Assembly: GCA_014323865.1 (NCBI GenBank)
Contig: JACONG010000016.1
Span: 143,685-207,684 of the forward strand
Direction: 5' to 3'
DNA from: Rhodospirillales bacterium
GTDB lineage: Bacteria > Pseudomonadota > Alphaproteobacteria > SP197
Length of the DNA stretch: 64,000 bases
The position numbers and the translations under genes were made by a program. The notes beneath the pieces are model-generated. The model was not told the origin of the DNA, ran no database searches, and saw only the letters and a program-made list of their open reading frames with translations. The number at the start of each line of letters is the position of its first letter. Position 1 is the stretch's first letter. Shown here in pieces: positions 18,014-26,213 of the stretch.

Positions 18014-18111
18014 GGTATACCCCCCACCGATCCTGGGGTTGAGATTGGTTCTCAACGCCGCCACGTTACCGATGCCTTCCCTTCAGTCTACCACGTTCGG
18101 CGGTCTCCGCG

Positions 18112-20157
18112 ATGGATTTTCAGCGCAACAATCTCGACCGGGAAACCAGCCCCTATCTGGTGCAGCACCGGGACAATCCGGTCCACTGGCAGCCCTGGCG
18201 CGCCGACGTCCTGGCCCATGCCAGGGCCGAGGACAAGCCGATCCTGCTCTCGGTGGGTTACGCCGCCTGCCACTGGTGTCACGTGATGGCACACGAGAGC
18301 TTCGAACGTGACGCGATCGCCAGCGTGATGAACGCGCTCTTCGTCAACATCAAGGTCGACCGCGAGGAACGGCCCGACATCGACACGATCTACCAGACGG
18401 CCCTGCAGCTCCTCGGCCTGCAGGGTGGCTGGCCGCTCACCATGTTCCTGACGCCCGATGGCGAACCCTTCTGGGGCGGCACCTACTTCCCCGGCACAGC
18501 GAAGTACGGCCGGCCCGGCTTCGCCGACGTGCTGGTGGCAGTCGAAGACACCTTCCACAACGGCAAGGACAGGATCGACCGGAACCGCCTGGCCCTGCAG
18601 AAGGCCCTGACCGGGCTCTCGGTCAAGCAGCCCGGTACCGCGCTGGCCGGGGACATCGCCGACCGGGTGGCCGAACAGCTGATGCAGGCCGTCGACATGC
18701 GCTACGGCGGCATCGGCCAGGCGCCGAAGTTCCCGCATGTGCCCGACCTCGACCTCTTGTGGCGCGCCCACCGCAAGGGTGCGGGCGACAGCTTCGGTCG
18801 TGCCGTCCTGGTCTCGGCCGACGCCATGGCCGAAGGCGGCATCTATGACCATCTCGGCGGCGGCTGGGCGCGTTACTCGGTCGATCAGATCTGGCTCGTG
18901 CCGCATTTCGAGAAGATGCTCTATGACAACAGCCAGCTCATCGAGCATTACACGAGGCTCTGGCTCGGCACCGGCCACGACCTCTACCGCCGCCGTGTTG
19001 CCGAGACCGTCGGATGGCTCGAACGCGAGATGACGACGGCCGACGGTGCCTTCTGCTCCAGCCTCGATGCCGATTCCGACGACGGGACCGGCCACAGCGA
19101 GGAAGGCGCCTTCTACGTCTGGACCGAGGAGCAGATCGACGCGGCCCTGGGCGACGGTGCGACCCTCTTCAAACACCATTATGGGGTCACGCCCGACGGC
19201 AACTGGGAAGAGAAGACCATCCTCAACCGCCTCGCCACCGGCGAGCCGGAGCCGGAGACCGAGGCCCGGCTGGCCGTGCTGCGCGCCAGGCTGCTCCATA
19301 TTCGCGCGTCCCGCCCGCGCCCCGGCCTCGACGACAAGGTGCTCGCCGACTGGAACGGCCTGATGATCCGTGCACTGACCCGTGCCGGCGCGGCCTTCGA
19401 ACGGCCGGAGTGGGTCGCCAGGGCCCGTCGCGCCTTCGATCACATCGCGACGACCATGTCAGACGGCGACCGTCTCAGGCACAGCGCGCGCGACGGCAAG
19501 GTTCTGGATGTCGCCCTGCTCGACGACTACAGCCACATGGCCGACGCCGCCCTGGCGCTCTACGAGGTCACGGGCGAGCGCAGCCTGATCGAACGCGCTC
19601 GCGCCTGGGTTGCAGTCGCCGATGCCCACTACTGGGACGACGAGGGCGGTGGCTACTTCTTCACCGCCGACCATGCCGAGGCCCTGATCGTGCGCACCAA
19701 GAGCGCGCTCGACAATGCCACACCGTCAGGCAATGGAACGATGATCGGTGTCCTGGCGCGGCTCTGGCACCTGACCGGCGAGACCGCCTGCCGCGACCGT
19801 GCCGAGGCCATCGCGGCGACCTTCAGCCAGGACGCGGCGCAGAACCCCATGGCTCACGCCGTCATCCTCCTCAATCTCGATCTTCTCAACCGGGCCTTGC
19901 AGATTGTCATCGTCGGCGAACGCGGCGACGCCACCACCGACGCGCTCCTCGCCGAGGTCTGGCGCGCCGGCCGCATGGACACGGTCGTCACCGTCATCGC
20001 ACCCGACGAAGCCCTGCCCGACGGCCATCCGGCGACCGGCAAGGACCAGGTTGACGGCCGAGCGACCGCCTATGTCTGCGAAGGCCCGGTCTGCTCGCTG
20101 CCGGTGACGGACTCCTCAGGGCTCGCGGTGCTCCTCTCCTCAACGTCCGGCCAGTGA
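18112..20157 (+). CDS. Thioredoxin-domain protein of the YyaL (DUF255) family
   Basis: 681 residues. The N-terminal thioredoxin-like domain (residues about 1-160) has SPYLVQHRDNPVHWQPW and the redox motif CHWCH (in GYAACHWCHVMAHESF). The remainder is an (alpha/alpha)6 barrel typical of glycosidase/epimerase-like folds, with LYDNSQLIEHYTRLW and LADWNGLMIRAL conserved. Biochemical role is unsettled in the family. The 3' end overlaps by eight bases a convergent toxin pseudogene. Confidence 0.9.
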   Translation: MDFQRNNLDRETSPYLVQHRDNPVHWQPWRADVLAHARAEDKPILLSVGYAACHWCHVMAHESFERDAIASVMNALFVNIKVDREERPDIDTIYQTALQLLGLQGGWPLTMFLTPDGEPFWGGTYFPGTAKYGRPGFADVLVAVEDTFHNGKDRIDRNRLALQKALTGLSVKQPGTALAGDIADRVAEQLMQAVDMRYGGIGQAPKFPHVPDLDLLWRAHRKGAGDSFGRAVLVSADAMAEGGIYDHLGGGWARYSVDQIWLVPHFEKMLYDNSQLIEHYTRLWLGTGHDLYRRRVAETVGWLEREMTTADGAFCSSLDADSDDGTGHSEEGAFYVWTEEQIDAALGDGATLFKHHYGVTPDGNWEEKTILNRLATGEPEPETEARLAVLRARLLHIRASRPRPGLDDKVLADWNGLMIRALTRAGAAFERPEWVARARRAFDHIATTMSDGDRLRHSARDGKVLDVALLDDYSHMADAALALYEVTGERSLIERARAWVAVADAHYWDDEGGGYFFTADHAEALIVRTKSALDNATPSGNGTMIGVLARLWHLTGETACRDRAEAIAATFSQDAAQNPMAHAVILLNLDLLNRALQIVIVGERGDATTDALLAEVWRAGRMDTVVTVIAPDEALPDGHPATGKDQVDGRATAYVCEGPVCSLPVTDSSGLAVLLSSTSGQ

Positions 20158-20523
20158 CCGAATACGCACACGACAACCGTCGAAGACGACGATCGACCCG
20201 CAATCCAGGTCCGGTTCAATCTCGCCAAGGTGACGCACGATTGCCTCGGCCTGATGCTCCGGACGCCTCGACTTCTCGCCGCGAAACAGGATGAACGAGG
20301 GCTTTCCGGACTTAACGCGACGTCATCAGAAGTGTCCCGAAGTCCATGTCGCAAGAAACGATGATCCGATCGTCCTAGATCGCCCGATCAACGATCTGCG
20401 GATCGGACGCCTCGGAAAGACCCAAATCCCTGACATGGACGGCATCGTGGCCATTGCTCTTCAGCTGCTCTTCAGCCGATCGGCGAGCCTGTGGGACAGC
20501 GCCTGATCGACGAGAAACCTCAA
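20150..20523 (-). pseudogene. DUF5615 PIN-like toxin, inactivated three times
   Basis: Stitching frames gives (L)RFLVDQALSHRLADRLKS, NGHDAVHVRDLGLSEASDPQIVDRAI, DDRIIVSCDMDFGTLLMTSR and KSGKPSFILFRGEKSRRPEH, a typical DUF5615 (Mut7-C/PIN-like) toxin. There are three lesions: an 11-bp tandem duplication of gctgaagagca (20455-20476) that shifts frame, a TAG at 20375-20377, and a one-base insertion near 20315 creating TAA. It starts at a TTG overlapping the antitoxin stop, the usual operon layout for this pair. Intact homologues are RNase-like partners of DUF433 proteins. Confidence 0.75.
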
Positions 20524-20810
20524 TGGGACACCATCGGAATCTCACGATAATCGACCGCATGAGCCGCGAACCGAAGAGCCTGTCGGATGTCCTCTGCCTC
20601 CAGATCGGGGTGATCACCGAGGATATCCCCGGTTGTCATTCCCTCCGCCACCATACCTACGACGGTGGCAACGGGCATGCGCATCCCGCGAATGCAGGGC
20701 GTGCCGCCCATTTTTTCGGGGTCCACGGTGATACGGTCATGTCGCCGACCTTCTTCGGGAAGCCTTCGCTCCCCCGCGGACTGAAGGAACATCATTGCGT
20801 TCGTCGACAT
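20520..20810 (-). CDS. DUF433 antitoxin
   Basis: 96 residues from the ATG at 20810 (MSTNAMMFLQSAGERR), behind a strong GGGGGGAG ribosome-binding site. The body DRITVDPEKMGGTPCIRGMRMPVATVVGMVAEGMTTGDILGDHPDLEAEDIRQAL is a complete DUF433 domain, a small winged-helix-like fold that pairs with DUF5615 toxins and probably autoregulates. The antitoxin is intact while the toxin is dead, so it is now an orphan. Confidence 0.85.
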   Translation of the reverse strand: MSTNAMMFLQSAGERRLPEEGRRHDRITVDPEKMGGTPCIRGMRMPVATVVGMVAEGMTTGDILGDHPDLEAEDIRQALRFAAHAVDYREIPMVSH

Positions 20811-20989
20811 ACTTCGCTCCCCCCGGTTTGTCCGGGATCCACGGTGATACCGTGCATAGGTTATCGTGTTGTTCATATATCCTTATCTCACATCCTTTTA
20901 TTTTCACGTTATTTTTACGAGCGACCATACCAGCAGTCCGTCGCATCCAGTCACAGCAGAATGGCAGCAACAGACAGGGGAGGCCAGAG
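20811..20989. promoter_or_regulatory. AT-rich divergent promoter region with DUF433-start duplicate
   Basis: Bases 20870-20935 are clearly AT-richer than the surroundings and lie between the antitoxin and the divergent oxidoreductase. The antitoxin leader (about 20815-20850) repeats the coding text gtatcaccgtgga(t/c)cc and in another frame reads RITVDPGQTGG, a second decayed DUF433 start. No -35/-10 pair assigned with confidence. Confidence 0.45.
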
Positions 20990-21961
20990 ATGGGGACAGC
21001 AGTACGCATTCATGAGACCGGCGGGCCGGAGGTGCTCAGGATCGAGGAGGCCGAGGTCGGCGCGCCGGGGACAGGCGAGATCCGCATCCGGCACACCGCG
21101 GTCGGGCTCAACTTCATCGACACCTATCAGCGCTCCGGGCTCTATCCGATGTCCCTGCCGGCGACGCTCGGCATGGAGGCGGCCGGTGTCGTCGAGGCGG
21201 TCGGGGACGGCGTCGACGGGCTGGCCGACGGTGACCGGGTGGCCTATCCGATGACCGCCGGCGCCTACAGCACCGAGCGCACGATCCAGGCGGCCAGGGT
21301 CGTCAAGATACCGGATACGGTCGACGACCAGACGGCGGCAGCGATGATGCTGAAGGGCATGACGGTGGAGTACCTTCTGCACCGCACCTTTCCGGTCGAA
21401 GCGGGCCAGACCATCCTGTTCCATGCGGCGGCCGGGGGCGTCGGGCTGATCGCCTGCCAGTGGGCCAAGGCGCTTGGCGTCACCGTGATCGGCACGGTCT
21501 CGACCGACGAGAAGGCCGCGCTCGCCGCCAGACATGGCTGCGACCATCCGATCGTCAGCGCGCGCGAGGATATTGCCGAACGCGTCAAGGAGATCACGGA
21601 CGGCAAGGGCGTGCCCGCGGTTTACGACTCGATCGGTGCCGATACGTTCGAGGCCTCACTCGCATCGCTCAGCCCGCGCGGCATGATGGTTTCGTTCGGC
21701 CAGTCCTCGGGGCCGGTCACCAGCCTCAACCCCGCGCGTCTGGCCCAGGGGGGTTCGCTGTTCTACACGCGGCCCAGCCTCGCCAACTACATCGCGACCC
21801 GCGACGAGCTGGAGCTTTCGGGCGCGCGGCTGTTCGACATGGTCGGATCGGGCAAGGTCGGCATCAACGTCAACCAGACCTACCCGCTGGTCGAGACCGA
21901 ACGGGCCCATCGCGACCTCGAGGGTCGCAAGACCACGGGCTCGACCGTGCTGCTGCCATGA
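20990..21961 (+). CDS. NADPH:quinone oxidoreductase (zinc-less MDR family)
   Basis: 323 residues from the ATG at 20990, eight bases after GGGGAGG. The GroES-like N-terminal part starts VRIHETGGPEVLRIEE, and the nucleotide-binding Rossmann motif is AAAGGVGLIACQWAKALG. QorA-type segments GLNFIDTYQRSGLYP and YTRPSLANYIATRDEL are conserved. Such enzymes reduce quinones or enones with NADPH in the cytoplasm. The stop overlaps a short remnant that resembles the start of a second copy. Confidence 0.92.
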   Translation: MGTAVRIHETGGPEVLRIEEAEVGAPGTGEIRIRHTAVGLNFIDTYQRSGLYPMSLPATLGMEAAGVVEAVGDGVDGLADGDRVAYPMTAGAYSTERTIQAARVVKIPDTVDDQTAAAMMLKGMTVEYLLHRTFPVEAGQTILFHAAAGGVGLIACQWAKALGVTVIGTVSTDEKAALAARHGCDHPIVSAREDIAERVKEITDGKGVPAVYDSIGADTFEASLASLSPRGMMVSFGQSSGPVTSLNPARLAQGGSLFYTRPSLANYIATRDELELSGARLFDMVGSGKVGINVNQTYPLVETERAHRDLEGRKTTGSTVLLP

Positions 21962-22022
21962 GCGACACCGTGAAAGCCGTCCGCGTCAACGAGCAGGGCA
22001 ACGACGCCGTTCCGAGCCTGGA
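21958..22022 (+). pseudogene. Possible N-terminal fragment of a second quinone oxidoreductase
   Basis: An ATG overlapping the oxidoreductase stop (ATGA) begins MSDTVKAVRVNEQGNDAV, close to the usual MDR opening VKAIRVHEQGGPEVL. The similarity stops after about 20 codons where dnaQ sequence begins on the other strand. Similarity is short, so this could be chance. Confidence 0.3.
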
Positions 22023-22730
22023 TCAGCGCATAAGGTGGGCGAACTTGTCCCGGAACCAGATCGAATTGGGGACATTCTTGTGGAGGTAGGCCTTGTGACG
22101 AGCTTTTTCCTCTGGTGTCGCCTCATGAGAACGCGGTTCGCGTCGAACACGGGGGCGCGATGCATCCCTTGACCCGTATCCGGGCGCGCGCGCCTGGTTG
22201 GCAAAGGCAAAGTCCGCCTGCCGACCACCCTTCAGTTCGAGATAGACTTGGGCCAGAAGCTCGGCATCGAGCAACGCGCCATGGCGGGTCCGTGCCGAGT
22301 CATCGACCCCAAGGCGCTTCATCAGGGCGTCCAGGCTGTTGGCCTGTCCGGGATAGATCTTGCGCGCCAGCTCCAGCGAACAGGTCACGCGCTCGCCGCT
22401 GATCGGCTCCATGCCCTCCATGCGGAGTTCATTGTTGAGGAAGGTCAGATCGAACTCGGCGTTGTGGATGACGAGCCGGCTGTCAGCGAGGAAATCGAGC
22501 AGATCCTGAGCCTTGTCGCGAAACAGCGGCTGCCTCGCCAGGTACCCATCGGAGAGGCCATGCACATTGTAGGCCTCGCGTTCGTTCCCGCGTTGCGGAT
22601 TGAGATAGGTCTGCCACGTTTTACCGGTCGGGATAAGGTTGACCAGCTCGACACAGCCGATTTCAACCAACCGGTGACCGGCCCCCAAGTCGAGACCGGT
22701 GGTCTCGGTATCGAGAACGACTTCGCGCAT
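22023..22730 (-). CDS. dnaQ: DNA polymerase III subunit epsilon (proofreading exonuclease)
   Basis: 235 residues. DEDDh exonuclease motifs are intact: ExoI VLDTETTGLD, ExoII HNAEFDLTFLNNEL and ExoIII HGALLDAELLAQVYLEL. It removes mismatched 3' ends during replication. The C-terminus is a basic tail of about 50 residues. Synteny with coaE, aroE, maf and ppsR is conserved across alphaproteobacteria. Confidence 0.95.
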   Translation of the reverse strand: MREVVLDTETTGLDLGAGHRLVEIGCVELVNLIPTGKTWQTYLNPQRGNEREAYNVHGLSDGYLARQPLFRDKAQDLLDFLADSRLVIHNAEFDLTFLNNELRMEGMEPISGERVTCSLELARKIYPGQANSLDALMKRLGVDDSARTRHGALLDAELLAQVYLELKGGRQADFAFANQARAPGYGSRDASRPRVRREPRSHEATPEEKARHKAYLHKNVPNSIWFRDKFAHLMR

Positions 22731-22802
22731 GGCATCCGGCGGGCAGAAGCCGACAGACTACACGATCGGACACCGTCAGGCGAGACGCGGACGGAACGCC
22801 GA

Positions 22803-23429
22803 TCAGCGCGGCGGCCAGATTTGGCCGTGTCTTGTCCCCAGGTCGCGCGCGATGATACCGACGGAACGCCATGTCAGCCCCCTGGAAAGACCCGTCGGCA
22901 CGATGTAGTCGGCTTTGCGTCGTTTCTCCGCATCGGGCATCTGCCGGCGGCGAATCGAGGCCAGTTTGTCGGCGGTCATCCCGGGTCGGCGCAGAACCCT
23001 GTGGGTCTGGATGAAGGCGGGCGCGCTGACCACGCAGGTGGCATCGACGTTGCGCTCACCCCCGGTCTCGAACAGCAGGGGGACATCCACGATGACAAGG
23101 CGCGTGCCGCGTCGGCATGCCCAGCGCAGAAACCGGTCACGCGCGGCACCGACCAACGGATGCACCGCGGCTTCCAGAGCCGCCAGGGCCGCCTTGTCGC
23201 CGAGCGCCGCAGCGCCGAGCTTCACCCTGTCGATCCGCGCATTGCGCCCGCTGCCCACGATAGCATCGGGAAACATCGCGGCCACAACGGGCACCGCCGC
23301 GCCACCGGGTCCGTAGAGTCTGTGGACGGCCGTATCGGCGTCGTGCACCTGCGCGCCGCGGCGGGCAAACATCGCCGCCACGGTCGACTTACCCATGCCG
23401 ATGGATCCGGTGAGACCGAGCACGAACAT
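22803..23429 (-). CDS. coaE: Dephospho-CoA kinase
   Basis: 208 residues with P-loop GLTGSIGMGKST at the N-terminus, followed by HDADTAVHRLYGPGG and the lid region RFLRWACRRGTRLVIVDVPLLFETG. It phosphorylates dephospho-CoA as the last step of coenzyme A synthesis. It lies 72 bases before dnaQ on the same strand. Confidence 0.94.
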   Translation of the reverse strand: MFVLGLTGSIGMGKSTVAAMFARRGAQVHDADTAVHRLYGPGGAAVPVVAAMFPDAIVGSGRNARIDRVKLGAAALGDKAALAALEAAVHPLVGAARDRFLRWACRRGTRLVIVDVPLLFETGGERNVDATCVVSAPAFIQTHRVLRRPGMTADKLASIRRRQMPDAEKRRKADYIVPTGLSRGLTWRSVGIIARDLGTRHGQIWPPR

Positions 23430-23542
23430 GCCCGCTCTTTACGTCATCGCACAGACGCACGCCATGACCGGGACATCCGACTGACCGACCGGACGACCTC
23501 AACGGCATCCGGGAGCAGTGCCGCGCTGGCATCAGCCAGCGG

Positions 23543-24382
23543 TTACAATCCCTCGGCGACATAGGCGTAGAGGGCACCTGTGACCTCGGGTTCGCGGCCG
23601 AACCAGGCGGCAAAGCCGGGACGGGCCTGATGCAGCAACATGCCCAAACCATCGACCGTGCGCAGGTGGCGCGCCGCGGATCGATGCAGAAGATCGGTCT
23701 TGAGCGGGGCGTAGACGAGATCGCAGACGACCGCATCGTCGCCGAGCGGATCGAGCGCGATCCCGAGCGGCGGTTGGCCCGTCATGCCGAGCCGGGTCGT
23801 GTTGACGACGAGCCCCGCACCGTCGAGCGCCTGGTCGCGCTCGTCCCAGGCCACGGCGACAACGGCCTCGCCGAATTCGTCGGCCAGGCCCTCGGCCCGT
23901 TCGGCGGTGCGATTGGCGAGACGGAGCTCACGCACGCCCGCTTCGAGCAGACCGACGATGACCGCGCGGCTCGCACCGCCGGCACCGAGTACGACGGCGG
24001 GCCGGTCCACTGGCCAGGCGGGCGCCCGTTGTTCCAGATTCTCGAGAAAGCCGAAGGCATCGGTGTTGGTCACCCTGATGGCACCCTCGTCGGTGACGAC
24101 GACGGTGTTGCCGGCACCGATCCGGCGGGCGCCCTCGTCGGCCTCATCGGCCAGCGCCAGCGTCTGTTCCTTGTGCGGCAGCGTCACGTTGCAGCCCCGC
24201 AGGCCGAGCGACGGCAGGGCGCGCAGGGCCTGCTCGAAATCTTCGGGTGCAACGGACAGCGGGACATAGGCGCCGTCGATGCCGTAGGCCTCGAGCCAGA
24301 AACCGTGCAACCGGGGCGAGCGGGAATGGCTCACCGGCCAGCCCATCACACCCGCAACCAGCGCCTTGCCCGAGATTGTCAT
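23543..24382 (-). CDS. aroE: Shikimate dehydrogenase
   Basis: 279 residues from the ATG at 24382 (MTISGKALVAGVMGWPVSHSRSP), which overlaps the maf stop as ATGA. The substrate site (PVSHSRSP and NVTLPHKEQ with catalytic Lys) and the NADP-binding motif GAGGASRAVI are present. It reduces 3-dehydroshikimate in aromatic amino acid synthesis. An upstream ATG at 24523 would sit deep inside maf. Confidence 0.95.
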   Translation of the reverse strand: MTISGKALVAGVMGWPVSHSRSPRLHGFWLEAYGIDGAYVPLSVAPEDFEQALRALPSLGLRGCNVTLPHKEQTLALADEADEGARRIGAGNTVVVTDEGAIRVTNTDAFGFLENLEQRAPAWPVDRPAVVLGAGGASRAVIVGLLEAGVRELRLANRTAERAEGLADEFGEAVVAVAWDERDQALDGAGLVVNTTRLGMTGQPPLGIALDPLGDDAVVCDLVYAPLKTDLLHRSAARHLRTVDGLGMLLHQARPGFAAWFGREPEVTGALYAYVAEGL

Positions 24383-24981
24383 GACGGCAGCACTCCCTGA
24401 ACGCGCAGTTGGTCGAGCACCGGCAGCAGCGGCAACCCGACGATGGTGAAGTGGTCGCCGTCGATCCGGTGGAAGAGCTGAAGGCCCGGACCCTCGACCT
24501 GATAACAACCGACACTGGTGCACACCCTGTCGCCGACCGCCTCGAGGTAGGAATCGAGAAAGCCGTCGGTAAACGGCCGCATCGTCATCGCGGCAACCGC
24601 CGTTTCATGCCATAGCCGTGCCTCGTCACGCAGCAGAACGACCGAGGAGATCAGACGATGGGTCCGCCCGGCGAGGGACAGCAGATGATCGCGAGCGACC
24701 GCAACGCTCTCGGGTTTGTCGTACCAGCGGCCTTCACACTCGAGCATCTGGTCGGCGCCCAGCACGAGAGCGCCGGGCTGGCGTGCACTCACCCGCCGCG
24801 CCTTCAGTTCGGCCAGGGTTTCGGCGACCTGTTCGACCGGCGCACCTTCGGCCTTCAGCGAGTCCCTGACTGCATCCTCGTCGATGTTGGCCGCATCGAC
24901 CTCGAAGACCACACCGGCGTTCTCCAGCATCTGTCGCCGACCGCCGCTGCGCGAGGCAAGGATGAGACGGGGGCCTGTCAT
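24379..24981 (-). CDS. maf: Maf-family nucleotide pyrophosphatase
   Basis: 200 residues with the Maf N-terminal motif ILASRSGGRRQML and central LVLGADQMLECEG. Maf proteins hydrolyse non-canonical or canonical NTPs (dTTP/UTP or m7GTP depending on subgroup). It overlaps ppsR upstream and aroE downstream by ATGA junctions, forming a coupled run. Confidence 0.92.
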   Translation of the reverse strand: MTGPRLILASRSGGRRQMLENAGVVFEVDAANIDEDAVRDSLKAEGAPVEQVAETLAELKARRVSARQPGALVLGADQMLECEGRWYDKPESVAVARDHLLSLAGRTHRLISSVVLLRDEARLWHETAVAAMTMRPFTDGFLDSYLEAVGDRVCTSVGCYQVEGPGLQLFHRIDGDHFTIVGLPLLPVLDQLRVQGVLPS

Positions 24982-25796
24982 GGCAGGGCCCCGAAGCGTT
25001 CCTGGTAGAGCTGCAGGATGGCGGCCGCAGATTCCTCGATCGAACGGCGGGTCACGTCGATCACGGGCCAGCCGTGCCTTTCGTAGAGCCGGCGGGCATG
25101 GGCCAGCTCGCGGCGCACGGCCTGGGGTTCGATGTAGTCGCTCTCGCCGTCCTGCTGCAGCATGGTCATGCGGTTCCTGCGGATCTGCACCAGCCGGTCG
25201 GCACTCTGGTAAAGCGCCACGATCAACGGCTTGCTGGCCTCGAGCAGCTCCTCGGGCGGATCGACACCGGGCACGATCGGCACGTTCGCAGCCTTGAGCC
25301 CGCGGTTGGCAAGATAGAAGCAGGTCGGCGTCTTCGACGTGCGCGAGACGCCAACCACGATCACGTCAGCGTCCTCAATGTCGTGGGGTGATTGACCGTC
25401 GTCATGGCGCAGGACGAACTGGATCGCGTCGACCCGGGCGAAATACTCGGCATCCAGCGCGTGCTGGCCGCCGGGCTGCCCTTTCACCGGCTGGCCGAGA
25501 TAACCCGACAGCACGCCGAGCACGGGATCGAGCACCGGCACGCAGGGCACACCGATGCGCTGGCAGCCGAGCAGGAGCTGATCGCGCCTGGCCGGATCGA
25601 CCATGGTGTAGATCACCACCCCGGGATTGGCTTCGATTGCGGCCAGAACACGATTCATCTGGCGCTCCGAACGGACCAGCGCCCAGACGTGTTCGATCGA
25701 CTCGACATCCTCGAACTGCGCCACGGCGGCATGGGCCACCGACAGGATCGTTTCGCCGGTGGCGTCCGACACCAGATGGAAATGAAAGCTGGTCAC
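24978..25796 (-). CDS. ppsR: PEP synthetase regulatory protein (bifunctional kinase/pyrophosphorylase)
   Basis: 272 residues, starting MTSFHFHLVSDATGETI, the DUF299 family signature, with the P-loop-like segment VVGVSRTSKTPTCFYLANRGLKAANVPIVPG. The family uses ADP or phosphate to switch PEP synthase or pyruvate phosphate dikinase off and on. Its position opposite hemE across an intergenic region matches the Caulobacter origin locus, where this gene is called RP001. Confidence 0.93.
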   Translation of the reverse strand: MTSFHFHLVSDATGETILSVAHAAVAQFEDVESIEHVWALVRSERQMNRVLAAIEANPGVVIYTMVDPARRDQLLLGCQRIGVPCVPVLDPVLGVLSGYLGQPVKGQPGGQHALDAEYFARVDAIQFVLRHDDGQSPHDIEDADVIVVGVSRTSKTPTCFYLANRGLKAANVPIVPGVDPPEELLEASKPLIVALYQSADRLVQIRRNRMTMLQQDGESDYIEPQAVRRELAHARRLYERHGWPVIDVTRRSIEESAAAILQLYQERFGALP

Positions 25797-26213
25797 AAGC
25801 CTGTGGGAGATTCGCGGCCCATGGGCAGATAACTCGCCTTAAACACCTGCCGCCGCAAGTCCGTTCCCGCTATCCCACAACACGCCGGCAACATGTCCCC
25901 ATGGGGAGTTCCATGACGAACCCGTTGTGGAGATGTGACGGCATCCGCGATTCATGCCCGAAACTCCCAAGGTCATCCACACAAAGACCCACGACGTGAC
26001 TCGCCGGGATATGGCGAGTCGCCCGATCCTCGCGAAACCGACATTCCGGGTTCATCCCCAAGTCTGCCATCCCTGTTGACGACTCGGCGCAAATCGTTGG
26101 CTCCACACCATCGACAGGGATTCACTACCACCACATCCTTTTTCTTAACCTTTTCCTGGTTAGGGGTTGGGTGTACGACCCTGACCGTGCCAACCGATCT
26201 TTCCGCCCGAACG
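25797..26213. other. Putative replication origin (oriC) between ppsR and hemE
   Basis: 417 bases without a gene, in the hemE-RP001 interval known to hold the origin in Caulobacter and Rickettsia. Visible elements are a near-consensus DnaA box TCATCCACA (25973-25981, 8/9), a weaker one TGTGGAGAT (25926-25934), a 12-bp palindrome TCCCCATGGGGA (25896-25907), an inverted repeat GACTCGCC-7-GGCGAGTC (25998-26020), and a pyrimidine/AT-rich stretch with TTAACC...GGTTAG (about 26143-26163). DnaA boxes are fewer than in E. coli, so the call rests mainly on synteny plus the nearby parS cluster. Confidence 0.55.

Noticed and set aside
20890-20935. AT-rich stretch as a second origin or attachment site
   Set aside because: It lies between divergent genes and has no DnaA boxes, repeats or recombinase; a promoter region explains it.
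22248-23564. 438-codon plus-strand frame over dnaQ and coaE
   Set aside because: Both minus-strand genes have intact catalytic motifs.
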